55,401 bases of DNA, from assembly GCA_001689405.1 (NCBI GenBank), contig LUJO01000003.1, forward strand, positions 1 to 55,401, written 5' to 3'. The notes below the pieces were generated by a model. It did not search any database. It worked only from the letters and a program-made list of their open reading frames with translations, and had not been told where the DNA came from. The stretch is from Candidatus Homeothermus arabinoxylanisolvens (GTDB lineage: Bacteria > Bacteroidota > Bacteroidia > Bacteroidales > Muribaculaceae). The first letter of the stretch is position 1; the number at the start of each line of letters is the position of its first letter. Positions 1-8,695 of this stretch are shown piece after piece. Made by a program: the position numbers and the translations under genes.

Positions 1-62
1 AAGGGATAAGGATTATATTCCAAAATTACTATAAATATTCGACAATAGGCCTGATTTACCGG

Positions 63-2267
63 TCAATCGCGCGAATAAAGCAATGCGTCGACGACAAGCG
101 GAAGTAATGTAGGAGTGACACCCGCATCGGTCAGATAATGCTCGTCTTCCTTAAAGCGGTCTATAAACTTCTCGACATCGCCGTTATCGTTATCTACCGA
201 CAGATTATAGTAGTTGATAGCCTCCTTGATGTCGCCGGTGACAAGATTAAGATGTCCCATATTGAGATAATCATTGGCCGAAGGCGCATCGGTAAGGACT
301 TTCTCATAATACACGCGGCTACGCTCATACTCTCCGGCTACAAAAGAAGCCCATGCCACCGGACGCCATGCCCTTGTCGATTTGTCATCAAGAAACTCCA
401 CTTTATAATAATAGTTCAAGGCCTCTTTCACCTGTCCGAGTTCAAGAAGACAATGTCCTATGCTTAAAGCCGTGTTGAGTTCATCGGGCTTCTTGGTCTC
501 TATACGCCGATAATATTCAAGAGCTTTTTCATTGCGGTCAAGCATACGATTGCATGCGGCAAGGCGGCGCAGCGTCCACAAGCTGTCGGAATTCAACAGT
601 TCGGCCTGCCCGTAATACTCCAGCGCATTTGCTATATCGCCCTTCTGCTGCATGCAGTACCCCATTTTCTGAAACAACTGCGCATCGGGCGGCATCTTGT
701 CGGCAAGCAACCGGAATACATGAAGCGCGTCGTCATAATAACCTCTTTTGAAATAAAACTCACTGACCACCGACAATGTCTCGATATCAGTAAGATCGGG
801 AGCGAGCTGCGGCAACTGTAGAAGATTCAACGGGCGACTGAACGGATCGTTGAAATCGGCTTTACGCCTGAACAGCTTGAAAAAACGATATACTCCCTGC
901 ACATATTTATTGACCAAGTTCTCTTTCTCTTCCGAGGCCGTGCCAAGACGGGCATTGCGCAGCTCAAGCTCATTCATATTCTGGGCCCCGAACTGCGAGA
1001 GCATCATGTTCTTCTGCATGGCCGGCACGGTCGACAGCGCAAATACAAACGAGAACTTGTCACCGTCGCACAAGAAAGGCGACGCCTGTATGACACTGCC
1101 TATAGTCGACAGCTCATTTCCGAGTGCTCCGGCCACAGCCGTGTGCTCAAGACTGAACGGCATAAACCAATTGGCCACCTCGGAGAAAAACGGGAAACCC
1201 TTAAGATTGGAGAATGTAGACATGAACACATCGCCACCCTCCTCCTGCATTTTGGAGAGTTCCTTAATCTTATCGGTAATGCCCGAACGGTCAAGGAGTT
1301 CCTGCCATTCAGGATTCTCCTCCATATCGGCGATATCGGGCATCGACGCGCTGTCGCGCATGCGCTTGGCTATATCGGGGCGCAATTTCATCATTTCCGG
1401 AAGCAGCTCATCCATCATCTTGCGGTTTATCCGCTCGGTGTCGCGTGTCCTGATAAACTGCAGGAACACCGTTTTCACATCGTCATGCCATGAGGTGACA
1501 TCGCGAAGCACCTCTATCCGCTGCGATATACGGGTGCCCGTAATACGGTTACGGTTAACAAACATGGCCAGCAAAGCTCCGCATAAAGCTATGAGAGATA
1601 TGCGTACGTTAGCGGCCGACTGATAGAAGTCAAGCAGCATTATAAGACGACGCTCGTCATAATAATGGGTAAGACCGAGCATAAGTGCGGATACAATCAT
1701 CTCGCGGAAATAATCGGGCACCTCACCGGCCTCAAACAGCATCCTGACGGCATTTTCATCATCGGATGAAAGCGGATAGGCGGTCCACAACAGATTGAAA
1801 ATCCTGCGCTCAAGCATCTCAAGCTCCGCACGTGCATTGGCCGCCGACCTGTTTTCGACACCAGTGACAAGATTGTATATCGACATTTCCGACAAAAGAC
1901 GCCGATACCGCTCGGAAAGCATCTGTATATTTCCATCGGTCTGCATAGCCTCATATCTTATCGTGCTGAAGTAGACCGATGACGACAACGACTTTGTCAG
2001 TTCCCTCGATATACGGTCGGTTATGTCATATATACCGCGCACAATCGATGCGTATATGTCAGACCGCCCGGGATCATCAACCCCTTGTGTGGCATAACGG
2101 AGCATCATCGAATAAGACTGCTCCAGACGGTCTATTTCATCGGTCACACGCCAGTCGCCCAACCGGGCACTGTAAGAGCGCAACTGCTGAAATGCATCGC
2201 GAAGGCGATTTCGCGACACATATGATTCTATCTTGGCGGGAATGTTTCCCGTAGAGGCATTGTTCAT
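63..2267 (-). CDS. TPR-repeat protein
   Basis: Large protein of about 734 residues. The C-terminal third (roughly residues 490-700) is a run of about six tetratricopeptide repeats, recognisable from repeating A-x-x-Y-Y and G-x-x-x-x-A patterns such as KGDIANALEYYGQAELLN and LGQVKEALNYYYKVEFLD. The N-terminal two thirds is helix-rich and matches no domain I recognise. I see no signal peptide and no convincing membrane span, so it is probably cytoplasmic. TPR arrays bind proteins, but the partner cannot be read from sequence. The frame is open back to an ATG at 2297; I prefer the ATG at 2267 (MNNASTG) because the ten extra residues look like translated AT-rich leader. It lies downstream of the ompA-like gene, from which it is separated by a strong terminator, so it should have its own promoter. 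Confidence 0.8.
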   Translation of the reverse strand: MNNASTGNIPAKIESYVSRNRLRDAFQQLRSYSARLGDWRVTDEIDRLEQSYSMMLRYATQGVDDPGRSDIYASIVRGIYDITDRISRELTKSLSSSVYFSTIRYEAMQTDGNIQMLSERYRRLLSEMSIYNLVTGVENRSAANARAELEMLERRIFNLLWTAYPLSSDDENAVRMLFEAGEVPDYFREMIVSALMLGLTHYYDERRLIMLLDFYQSAANVRISLIALCGALLAMFVNRNRITGTRISQRIEVLRDVTSWHDDVKTVFLQFIRTRDTERINRKMMDELLPEMMKLRPDIAKRMRDSASMPDIADMEENPEWQELLDRSGITDKIKELSKMQEEGGDVFMSTFSNLKGFPFFSEVANWFMPFSLEHTAVAGALGNELSTIGSVIQASPFLCDGDKFSFVFALSTVPAMQKNMMLSQFGAQNMNELELRNARLGTASEEKENLVNKYVQGVYRFFKLFRRKADFNDPFSRPLNLLQLPQLAPDLTDIETLSVVSEFYFKRGYYDDALHVFRLLADKMPPDAQLFQKMGYCMQQKGDIANALEYYGQAELLNSDSLWTLRRLAACNRMLDRNEKALEYYRRIETKKPDELNTALSIGHCLLELGQVKEALNYYYKVEFLDDKSTRAWRPVAWASFVAGEYERSRVYYEKVLTDAPSANDYLNMGHLNLVTGDIKEAINYYNLSVDNDNGDVEKFIDRFKEDEHYLTDAGVTPTLLPLVVDALLYSRD

Positions 2268-2343
2268 CTTATAGCTTTTGACAATTATAACAATCAACAG
2301 AGCAAAACATGTGCCAAACTAAGTATAAAAAATATAAAGGCAT

Positions 2344-2375
2344 AAAAAAAGTCTCCGCCCTGTTCGGGCGGAGAC
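2344..2375 (-). terminator. Intrinsic terminator after the ompA-like gene
   Basis: A perfect 10-base stem (2351-2360 with 2366-2375, loop TGTTC) is followed on the minus strand by seven T residues (2350-2344). It lies 30 bases past the stop of the OmpA-like gene and insulates the TPR gene from that transcript. Confidence 0.93.
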
Positions 2376-2404
2376 CAAGGGTCTATTTAGGAAATTCCTG
2401 TAAA

Positions 2405-3601
2405 TTAGTCTTGAGAGAAGATTACGATACGGTTCCAGTTGTTGGTGTCGTAGATCTGAGAGTCGCTACCTTCAGCCTTGATGGTAAGACGGTCAGCAGA
2501 GATACCGTATTCTTTGGTAAGCATGTTGTATACGTTCTGTGCACGACGCTCTGAAAGCTTCATGTTGTAAGCGGCAGTACCGGTGTCCTTGTCAGCGTAA
2601 CCCTTGATAACCACCTTAGCTTCGGGATTAGCCTTCATCCACTGAGCGATGTTGAATACGTTAACAGCTTCGAGTGAAGTGATCTTGGCAGAGTTGATGG
2701 TGAAGCGTACGGTTGACATAAGGGGAGCACCTGCTTCGGGACATTCAACAGCTACAACTTCGGGGCAAGGAAGCTGAGCCTCGGCAGCAGCAAGACGTGC
2801 GCCACAGTTGGCGAGTTCGCCGCGGAGGTCATTGATCTGGCCGTTAAGCTGGTTGATGTAACCAAGATATTCGCAGGGGTTGAATGACTTGAAGTTCTTA
2901 CCGCCGAGGTTGAAAGTAAGACCTGCCATAGCAGTCATGTTCATATCGATCGAGTTGGTACCGTAAGCGATGCCGTCGAAAGTGTCGCCATAGAAAGAGT
3001 AGCGACCTTCAGCGAACAGGTCAACATACTGGCTGAGACGGAAACGGAACTGAAGACCTACAGATACGGGGATCTGCCATACGCGAGTCTTGTAGTCACC
3101 ACCGTTGATGGGAGTATAGGCGTGGTTGAAGTCCCAAGAATAAGAAGCTCCTACACCTACGAAAGGTACGATGCTGAACGCACGGTCGGCATTTACACCG
3201 CCAAGGCTGTTAAACATGTCCCACATCAAGTCGATGTTACCGTTCACGAATTTAGCTTTCTGGTAAGCCTTGCATGCTTCGAAGTGGTAAGCTGCGGCCT
3301 GAGCTGAAACGCGCCATGCCAAGTAGGGAGTGAACCACTTTCCGAAACCGACACCATAAGCGGCAGTGATGTGATGCTTGCCATGTCCGGGATTGTAATG
3401 CTCAACGATAGGAGTTTCGATACCGGCACCGATCTGGATAAACCAGTTGTCATTCTTCTGAGAATAGTAATGATCAGCGCATTCTGCAACTTCAGTAAAT
3501 GTGGCCTCCTCAATTACTACAGCCTCTTGAGCTTGAGCAACGTTTGCTGACATAAGCATTGCGCCACATACAGCAAAACCAAAAAGGATGTTCTTTTTCA
3601 T
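2405..3601 (-). CDS. OmpA-family outer membrane porin/anchor
   Basis: 398 residues. A signal peptide (1-24, ending AQA) leads into a beta-barrel-like N-terminal half with alternating aromatic strands (about 40-240), a short linker with the coiled-coil-like stretch INQLNGQINDLRGELANC, and a C-terminal OmpA/MotB peptidoglycan-binding domain (about 295-398). That domain keeps the conserved pattern around GYADKDTG and LSERRAQNV, whose Asp and Arg bind diaminopimelate in this family. The protein should sit in the outer membrane and tether it to the wall. Codon choice is uniform and favours frequent codons (AAG, GGT, GTA), unlike most neighbours, which suggests very high expression; the strong promoter and terminator around it agree. 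It resembles the major OmpA-like proteins of Bacteroidales. Confidence 0.93.
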   Translation of the reverse strand: MKKNILFGFAVCGAMLMSANVAQAQEAVVIEEATFTEVAECADHYYSQKNDNWFIQIGAGIETPIVEHYNPGHGKHHITAAYGVGFGKWFTPYLAWRVSAQAAAYHFEACKAYQKAKFVNGNIDLMWDMFNSLGGVNADRAFSIVPFVGVGASYSWDFNHAYTPINGGDYKTRVWQIPVSVGLQFRFRLSQYVDLFAEGRYSFYGDTFDGIAYGTNSIDMNMTAMAGLTFNLGGKNFKSFNPCEYLGYINQLNGQINDLRGELANCGARLAAAEAQLPCPEVVAVECPEAGAPLMSTVRFTINSAKITSLEAVNVFNIAQWMKANPEAKVVIKGYADKDTGTAAYNMKLSERRAQNVYNMLTKEYGISADRLTIKAEGSDSQIYDTNNWNRIVIFSQD

Positions 3602-4019
3602 TCTTCTTTAATTTTAATTTATACAAATTATTTTAAACCCTTTGTTTCCTCTATTATGCCCGCCGCTTACTGCCACGTGAAACAGTCTTGGCGAGTTTTG
3701 ATATATTAACACGATTGTAAATCTCTTTGTTCAGAAAATTTTTCACAAAGGTAAACTATTGTTGAATATCATGCAACTTTTTTGGACACAATTTAACACT
3801 GAAATGTTAACGTTTACATTATTAAATAATATATCGATATCGAAATTTATTTTAATGACAGCATATTACATCTTTAGCTCACAATCAAAAACAGGAGAAA
3901 TTTACAGTCATATCGGGTCCGCGCAACCGATTTCGGCGTCCAAAACCCCGATTTCCCCTACTTCAACCATTATGATTCATCGAATATTCTGTATATATTT
4001 GCATGTAATATTTTTACAA
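3602..4019. other. Divergent intergenic region between the ompA-like and M23-like genes
   Basis: 418 bases, very AT-rich, without a convincing gene. It holds the ompA-like promoter and long leader on the minus strand (3602-3776) and, on the plus strand, TATATTTG at 3994-4001, a good -7 element 19 bases before the ATG at 4020. The reading frame of the M23-like gene happens to stay open back to 3759, but that stretch has no protein-like composition. Confidence 0.7.
3746..3776 (-). promoter_or_regulatory. Bacteroidetes-type promoter of the ompA-like gene
   Basis: Read on the minus strand, TACCTTTG (3753-3746) matches the -7 consensus TAnnTTTG exactly. A TTG-containing -33 element (3776-3774) lies 20 bases upstream. 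Transcription would start near 3740, giving an AT-rich untranslated leader of about 140 bases before the ATG at 3601. Such a long leader is compatible with post-transcriptional control, but I see no recognisable riboswitch in it. Confidence 0.7.
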
Positions 4020-4880
4020 ATGGAAGAAAAAAACGTTCATAATAAGAAAACAAGGCATCCGCTACGCACTCCGCGGCGCTTCAGATTATCATTTATTAAT
4101 GAAAATACGTTTAATGAAGTGTGGATCTTGAAATTTACCGGGCCAAAAATAATAGCGGCGGTAGCGTTTTTATTATTCGCCATAGCGTGTATGGTGGCGA
4201 CAATAATAGTGCTGACACCAATACGCACTCTGCTTCCCGGATATCTTAAAAAAGAACAAAGGCAGGAAAACATAGTCAATGCCATGCGGGTCGACTCGCT
4301 TTCGGAAATAGTAAAGACCAACAATGCATACATGAAAAATCTGACGGAGATACTGAATCCGTCATCAGCGCCGGCCAAGCAATCGATACCGAAAGCTGAG
4401 ATTGCCGCCCTGCCGCCCGACTCTCTTCTGCCGCCAAGTGAAAACGAGAAGATGTTCGTACACCGGTTTGAAGAAGCCGAGCGCTTCAATCTGAAGGTAA
4501 AATCGCCTGCCGCCGCTGACGGCATAGCCTTTTTCTGTCCTATAAACGGCGCCACCGTAAAGACGTCGGGCAACAACGCTACCGAAATTACGCTTATCGC
4601 CCCTAAAGAGGCTGCCATATGCTCCATATACGGCGGCACCGTAATAGGCACCTACACGACACTCAACCGAGGCACGACCGCAATAGTCCAGCATCCTAAC
4701 GGGTTCATATCGAAATACTCCGGCATAGCCACACCGTTTGCCGTTACGGGCGACAAAGTCGAAGCCGGAAGCGTCATAGGGCTTGCCGGAAGCGGAGAAA
4801 AGCCCGAGGAGACACTGATTTCGATAGAATTATGGAATAACGGCACTCCCCTGAATCCCCGCGACTATATTCCTTTTTAA
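4020..4880 (+). CDS. Degenerate M23 (LytM-like) peptidase domain membrane protein
   Basis: 286 residues: a basic cytoplasmic N-terminus, one membrane span (about 43-67), a low-complexity periplasmic linker (70-165), and a C-terminal lysostaphin/LytM-type fold (about 170-286) recognisable from GGTVIGTY, TAIVQHPNGFISKYSG, GDKVEAGSVIGLAGSG and NPRDYI. All positions that bind zinc or act catalytically in active M23 enzymes appear lost: no HxxxD in the first motif, YSG where active enzymes have Y-x-H, and LISIEL where they have HLHFE. By analogy with EnvC/NlpD it may regulate wall hydrolases rather than cut peptidoglycan; that is inference. I chose the ATG at 4020 because a -7 box (3994-4001) places the transcript start just before it. 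The next gene is dxr, 70 bases downstream. Confidence 0.8.
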   Translation: MEEKNVHNKKTRHPLRTPRRFRLSFINENTFNEVWILKFTGPKIIAAVAFLLFAIACMVATIIVLTPIRTLLPGYLKKEQRQENIVNAMRVDSLSEIVKTNNAYMKNLTEILNPSSAPAKQSIPKAEIAALPPDSLLPPSENEKMFVHRFEEAERFNLKVKSPAAADGIAFFCPINGATVKTSGNNATEITLIAPKEAAICSIYGGTVIGTYTTLNRGTTAIVQHPNGFISKYSGIATPFAVTGDKVEAGSVIGLAGSGEKPEETLISIELWNNGTPLNPRDYIPF

Positions 4881-4889
4881 GGAAAATCT

Positions 4890-4920
4890 TTTATAAATAG
4901 ACTATTTTACACTAAATTTG
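4890..4920 (+). promoter_or_regulatory. Promoter upstream of dxr
   Basis: TTTA (4890-4893), 19 bases, then TAAATTTG (4913-4920), a full match to the Bacteroidetes -7 consensus TAnnTTTG. The predicted transcript start near 4927 lies about 24 bases before the dxr ATG, so dxr-rseP and following genes can be transcribed independently of the M23-like gene. Confidence 0.6.
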
Positions 4921-4950
4921 CATACTGATTATAACACCTGAATTATCTTC

Positions 4951-6102
4951 ATGGCACAGATGCAAATTGCAGTCTTGGGCAGTACCGGATCAATCGGTGT
5001 CCAAACTCTTGATATCATATCGGAATACCCCGAACTGTTCAAAGCCCACACCCTCGTGGCCGGGCGCAATGTTGACCGACTTATAGAGCAATCCATCAAA
5101 TACAGGCCTTCGCTGGCGATAATAGCCGACGACAGCCGGTACGGACGTCTGAAGGAGGCTCTTGCCCCATACGGCATAGCTACGGCATCGGGCAGCAAGG
5201 CGGTGGCCGACGCCATGCAACAACCGGCGGTCGATACGGCGGTCATAGCGACCGTAGGCTACAGCGGACTCGAACCCACCATGAAGGCGATCGAGTCAGG
5301 CAAACGCATAGCCCTTGCCAACAAGGAGACCCTTGTAGTGGCCGGCGAACTGGTCACCCGCATGCTTGCACGGTCACAATCGCGCATAGTGCCGGTAGAC
5401 TCCGAGCACTCGGCCATATACCAATGCCTTGTCGGTGAGCGGCACCGGTCGGTAAGACGGCTTATAATAACGGCATCGGGAGGCCCGTTCCGCACAAAAA
5501 ACATAGAAGAGCTAAAAACCGTAACGGTAAACGACGCCCTTTCGCACCCCAACTGGGATATGGGAGCAAAAATAACCATCGACTCCGCCACTATGATCAA
5601 CAAGGCGTTTGAGATAATCGAGGCCCGCTGGTTATTTGACATCGCTCCTGAAAATATAAAGGCTGTAGTGCATCCGCAGTCTATAGTACATTCAATGGTG
5701 GAGTTTGTCGACGGTTCAGTAAAAGCACAACTCGGACTGCCCGACATGCATCTGCCCATACGTTACGCACTCGGCGATGCCACACGGCTTGCCACCGACC
5801 GGCCCGGACTCACGTTGAACGACTACTCACGTCTTGAATTCTTCGAGCCCGATGTAGAGAAATTTCCTATGATCAATCTTTCCTACCACGCACTTGAGCG
5901 CGGCGGCAATGTGGCCTGTGTCATAAACGCGGCCAACGAAATAGCTGTTGCCGCATTCCTTGCCGGGCGCATCTCGTTTCTTGACATACGCAAGATTGTC
6001 GAGAAATCGCTGGAAAAAATGCCCTACATCCAGTCGCCTGCCTATGATGACTATGTAAATACTAACTTCGAGACCCGGAAATACGCCGAGTCAATAATCT
6101 AA
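4951..6102 (+). CDS. dxr: 1-deoxy-D-xylulose 5-phosphate reductoisomerase
   Basis: 383 residues, normal family length. Catalyses the NADPH-dependent conversion of DXP to MEP, the committed step of the non-mevalonate isoprenoid pathway, in the cytoplasm. The N-terminal Rossmann motif GSTGSIG is at residues 10-16. The metal/substrate segment VPVDSEHSAIYQCL, the serine-rich TASGGPFR loop, the SHPNWDMGAKITIDSATMIN block and the conserved PDMHLPIRYAL stretch are all present. The start at 4951 sits just after a good promoter. It is followed 10 bases later by rseP; the dxr-rseP pairing is common in bacteria because both serve envelope biogenesis. Confidence 0.98.
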   Translation: MAQMQIAVLGSTGSIGVQTLDIISEYPELFKAHTLVAGRNVDRLIEQSIKYRPSLAIIADDSRYGRLKEALAPYGIATASGSKAVADAMQQPAVDTAVIATVGYSGLEPTMKAIESGKRIALANKETLVVAGELVTRMLARSQSRIVPVDSEHSAIYQCLVGERHRSVRRLIITASGGPFRTKNIEELKTVTVNDALSHPNWDMGAKITIDSATMINKAFEIIEARWLFDIAPENIKAVVHPQSIVHSMVEFVDGSVKAQLGLPDMHLPIRYALGDATRLATDRPGLTLNDYSRLEFFEPDVEKFPMINLSYHALERGGNVACVINAANEIAVAAFLAGRISFLDIRKIVEKSLEKMPYIQSPAYDDYVNTNFETRKYAESII

Positions 6103-6112
6103 CATAAATTAA

Positions 6113-7468
6113 ATGGAAACATTTCTTATAAAAGCGGCTCAATTGATTGCGGCATTTGCCCTGCTTGTAATCATACATGAGTTTGGCCACTACATATTTG
6201 CCCGTATGTTTGGCATCAAAGTTGAAAAATTCTATCTGTTCTTTGACCCGTGGTTCTCATTATTTAAATACAAACCCAAGAAAAAACAGACCGACAACCC
6301 TGACCGTGCCACTTGGCGCGACACGGAATACGGCATAGGATGGCTTCCGCTCGGCGGCTATGTAAAGATAGCCGGCATGATTGACGAATCGATGGACAAG
6401 GAGCAGATGGCACAGCCGCCGAAACCGTGGGAATTCCGCTCCAAGCCCGCTTACCAGCGCCTGCTTGTCATGGTGGCCGGAGTGCTGATGAATTTCATAC
6501 TCGCCATAGTAATATATGCCGGTATAGCTTGGTACTGGGGTGAGAAGTACATACCCCTCGACAAGGCATACGAGGGCATGGACTATGTGCAGTCGGCGCA
6601 GGAGATAGGCTTCAGAAACGGCGACATACCCATCATGATTGACGGCAAAAAGATAGAAGCCGACAATCAGGACAAACTGCTTGACATGCTTGAAGCCGAC
6701 ACGGTGACTGTACTGCGCGACCATAAAGACTCAGTGAAAATAGCCATCCCCGAAAACTTCATATTCCGTGTAAATGACGACAAAGGCTTTTTCACATACC
6801 GCCTGCCCGTATATATCGCGGCGATAGTTAACGGTGAACCCGCAAAAGAGGCCGGACTCAAGGTCGGCGACCGCATAGTCAGCGTAGACAGTGTGGCCAC
6901 TCCGTCATATACGGAGTTTACGGCGGAACTCGCCAAAAAAGCCGACAAAAACACGGCGCTTGGCGTGATACGCGACGGCAACTTCATCTATTGCCCCATA
7001 AAGCCCAATTCGGCAGGCAAGATAGGCATACAGCTCAAACCTATCACCGACATATATCCGGTGGTCACCCGCCACTATACCTTCCTGCAGTCGATACCCA
7101 AGGGCTGGCAGATAGGTACCGACCGGCTTTCGTCATACGTAAGTTCAATGAAGTATGTGGCTACAGCCGAAGGAGCCAAGAGCCTCGGAGGTTTCGGAGC
7201 CATAGGCAGCCTGTTCCCCGAAAAGTGGAGCTGGCTCTCATTCTGGGAGATAACCGCATTTCTGTCGGTTGCGCTCGCGTTCATGAACATACTGCCCATA
7301 CCGGCTCTTGACGGAGGACACATAATGTTTTTACTTTATGAGATCATATCGCGCCGCAAACCGAGTGAAAAATTCATGGAATATGCCCAGCTCGTCGGAA
7401 TGGCATTTCTCATAATACTGCTTCTTTATGCCAACGGCAATGACATATACCGCTTCATATTCAAGTAA
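6113..7468 (+). CDS. rseP: RIP metalloprotease RseP (site-2 protease)
   Basis: 451 residues, an inner-membrane intramembrane zinc protease of the S2P family (M50). The zinc motif HEFGH is at residues 22-26 in the first membrane span and the third ligand motif LDG at 399-401 in a late span (NILPIPALDGGH). Two PDZ-like segments lie between (about 140-215 and 225-310); the second contains GEPAKEAGLKVGDRIVSVD. In the family this enzyme trims anti-sigma factors and signal-peptide remnants, releasing envelope-stress sigma factors. No anti-sigma substrate is encoded nearby. It follows dxr closely and precedes an rRNA methylase by 21 bases, so all three probably share a transcript. Confidence 0.97.
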   Translation: METFLIKAAQLIAAFALLVIIHEFGHYIFARMFGIKVEKFYLFFDPWFSLFKYKPKKKQTDNPDRATWRDTEYGIGWLPLGGYVKIAGMIDESMDKEQMAQPPKPWEFRSKPAYQRLLVMVAGVLMNFILAIVIYAGIAWYWGEKYIPLDKAYEGMDYVQSAQEIGFRNGDIPIMIDGKKIEADNQDKLLDMLEADTVTVLRDHKDSVKIAIPENFIFRVNDDKGFFTYRLPVYIAAIVNGEPAKEAGLKVGDRIVSVDSVATPSYTEFTAELAKKADKNTALGVIRDGNFIYCPIKPNSAGKIGIQLKPITDIYPVVTRHYTFLQSIPKGWQIGTDRLSSYVSSMKYVATAEGAKSLGGFGAIGSLFPEKWSWLSFWEITAFLSVALAFMNILPIPALDGGHIMFLLYEIISRRKPSEKFMEYAQLVGMAFLIILLLYANGNDIYRFIFK

Positions 7469-7489
7469 ACACTACCCACATATATAATA

Positions 7490-8671
7490 ATGAGATATCC
7501 CGAAATAACTCTGCGCCGCGGAAAAGAGCAATCGCTCCAACGCCTCCATCCGTGGGTATTTTCCGGCGCTGTGGCACATATACCCGACTCGCTGGAGGAG
7601 GGCGACATCGTCGATGTCGTGACCTCCGACGGCCGCAAGATAGCGACAGGACACTACCAGATAGGCAGTATAACGGTAAGAATACTCTCTTGGGACGACA
7701 CCGTCATCGACGACGCTTTCTACAGCGGCAGGCTTAAAGCGGCTTATGAACTGCGGCAGGCCCTGCGGCTTGTGACACGCCATAACAACGCCTACCGTCT
7801 TGTGCACGGCGAGGGCGACTTCCTGCCCGGACTCGTCGTAGACGTATACGGCGACACGGCCGTACTTCAGGCCCACTCGCCGGGCATGCACTTTGCCCGC
7901 GACATCATAGCACGGCAATTGACCCTGCTGCCCGACGCAGGTATAAAAAACGTATACTACAAGTCAGAGACCACCCTACCCTACAAAGCGCATCTTGACC
8001 CGCAGAACGACTATATAATCGGACAATACTCGACCAATATAGCGGAGGAGAACGGGCTTAAGTTTCATGTCGACTGGCTGAAAGGACAGAAGACGGGCTT
8101 CTTTGTCGACCAGCGCGATAATCGTGCCCTGCTGGAGAAATACGCATACCGCCGCAAGGTCCTGAACATGTTCTGTTACACCGGCGGCTTCTCGGTCTAT
8201 GCGTTGCGCGGCGGCGCCGTGGAGGTACACTCCGTCGACAGCTCGACCAAAGCCATAACGCTTACCGATGCAAACGTAAACCTGAACTTCCCCGATGACA
8301 CGCGCCATACATCGCACGTTGAAGACGCGTTCAAGTATCTGTCATCGATCGATGACAGTTACGACCTCATCATTCTCGACCCGCCGGCATTTGCAAAACA
8401 CCGCAGCGCGCTGAAAAACGCGCTTATCGGGTATCGCAAACTGAATGCCAAAGCATTTGAGAAAATAGCTCCGGGTGGCATACTGTTTACGTTCTCCTGC
8501 TCGCAGGCGGTAAGCCGCGAACAGTTCAGGCTGGCAGTATTTTCAGCCGCCGCACAAAGCCGTCGCAAGGTACGCATACTTCATCAGCTTACACAGCCGG
8601 CCGACCATCCAGTAAATATATATCACCCTGAAGGCGAATACCTGAAAGGGCTTATTCTATATGTCGAATAA
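7490..8671 (+). CDS. rlmI: Class I rRNA large-subunit methyltransferase, RlmI type
   Basis: 393 residues. An N-terminal PUA-like RNA-binding domain (about 1-75, including RLHPWVFSGAV) is followed by a Rossmann SAM methyltransferase. Visible motifs are LVVDVYGD, the core sequence GQKTGFFVDQRDNR, the SAM-binding VLNMFCYTGGFSVYA and the catalytic-loop LIILDPPAFAK; a cysteine follows in FTFSCSQAVS. The family modifies 23S rRNA at C1962 (m5C) using SAM. The assignment to the family is firm; the exact nucleotide is inferred from the E. coli homologue. It lies between rseP and a secreted peptidase gene, same strand, short gaps. Confidence 0.88.
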   Translation: MRYPEITLRRGKEQSLQRLHPWVFSGAVAHIPDSLEEGDIVDVVTSDGRKIATGHYQIGSITVRILSWDDTVIDDAFYSGRLKAAYELRQALRLVTRHNNAYRLVHGEGDFLPGLVVDVYGDTAVLQAHSPGMHFARDIIARQLTLLPDAGIKNVYYKSETTLPYKAHLDPQNDYIIGQYSTNIAEENGLKFHVDWLKGQKTGFFVDQRDNRALLEKYAYRRKVLNMFCYTGGFSVYALRGGAVEVHSVDSSTKAITLTDANVNLNFPDDTRHTSHVEDAFKYLSSIDDSYDLIILDPPAFAKHRSALKNALIGYRKLNAKAFEKIAPGGILFTFSCSQAVSREQFRLAVFSAAAQSRRKVRILHQLTQPADHPVNIYHPEGEYLKGLILYVE

Positions 8672-8695
8672 ACCATACACTCTGTATATATAATT

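Noticed and set aside
850..1623. A 257-codon plus-strand frame inside the TPR gene
   Set aside because: Serine- and arginine-rich shadow translation; the TPR frame on the minus strand has real repeats.
3759..4019. N-terminal extension of the M23-like protein back to 3759
   Set aside because: AT-rich translation lacking protein character; a -7 promoter box at 3994-4001 lies inside it.
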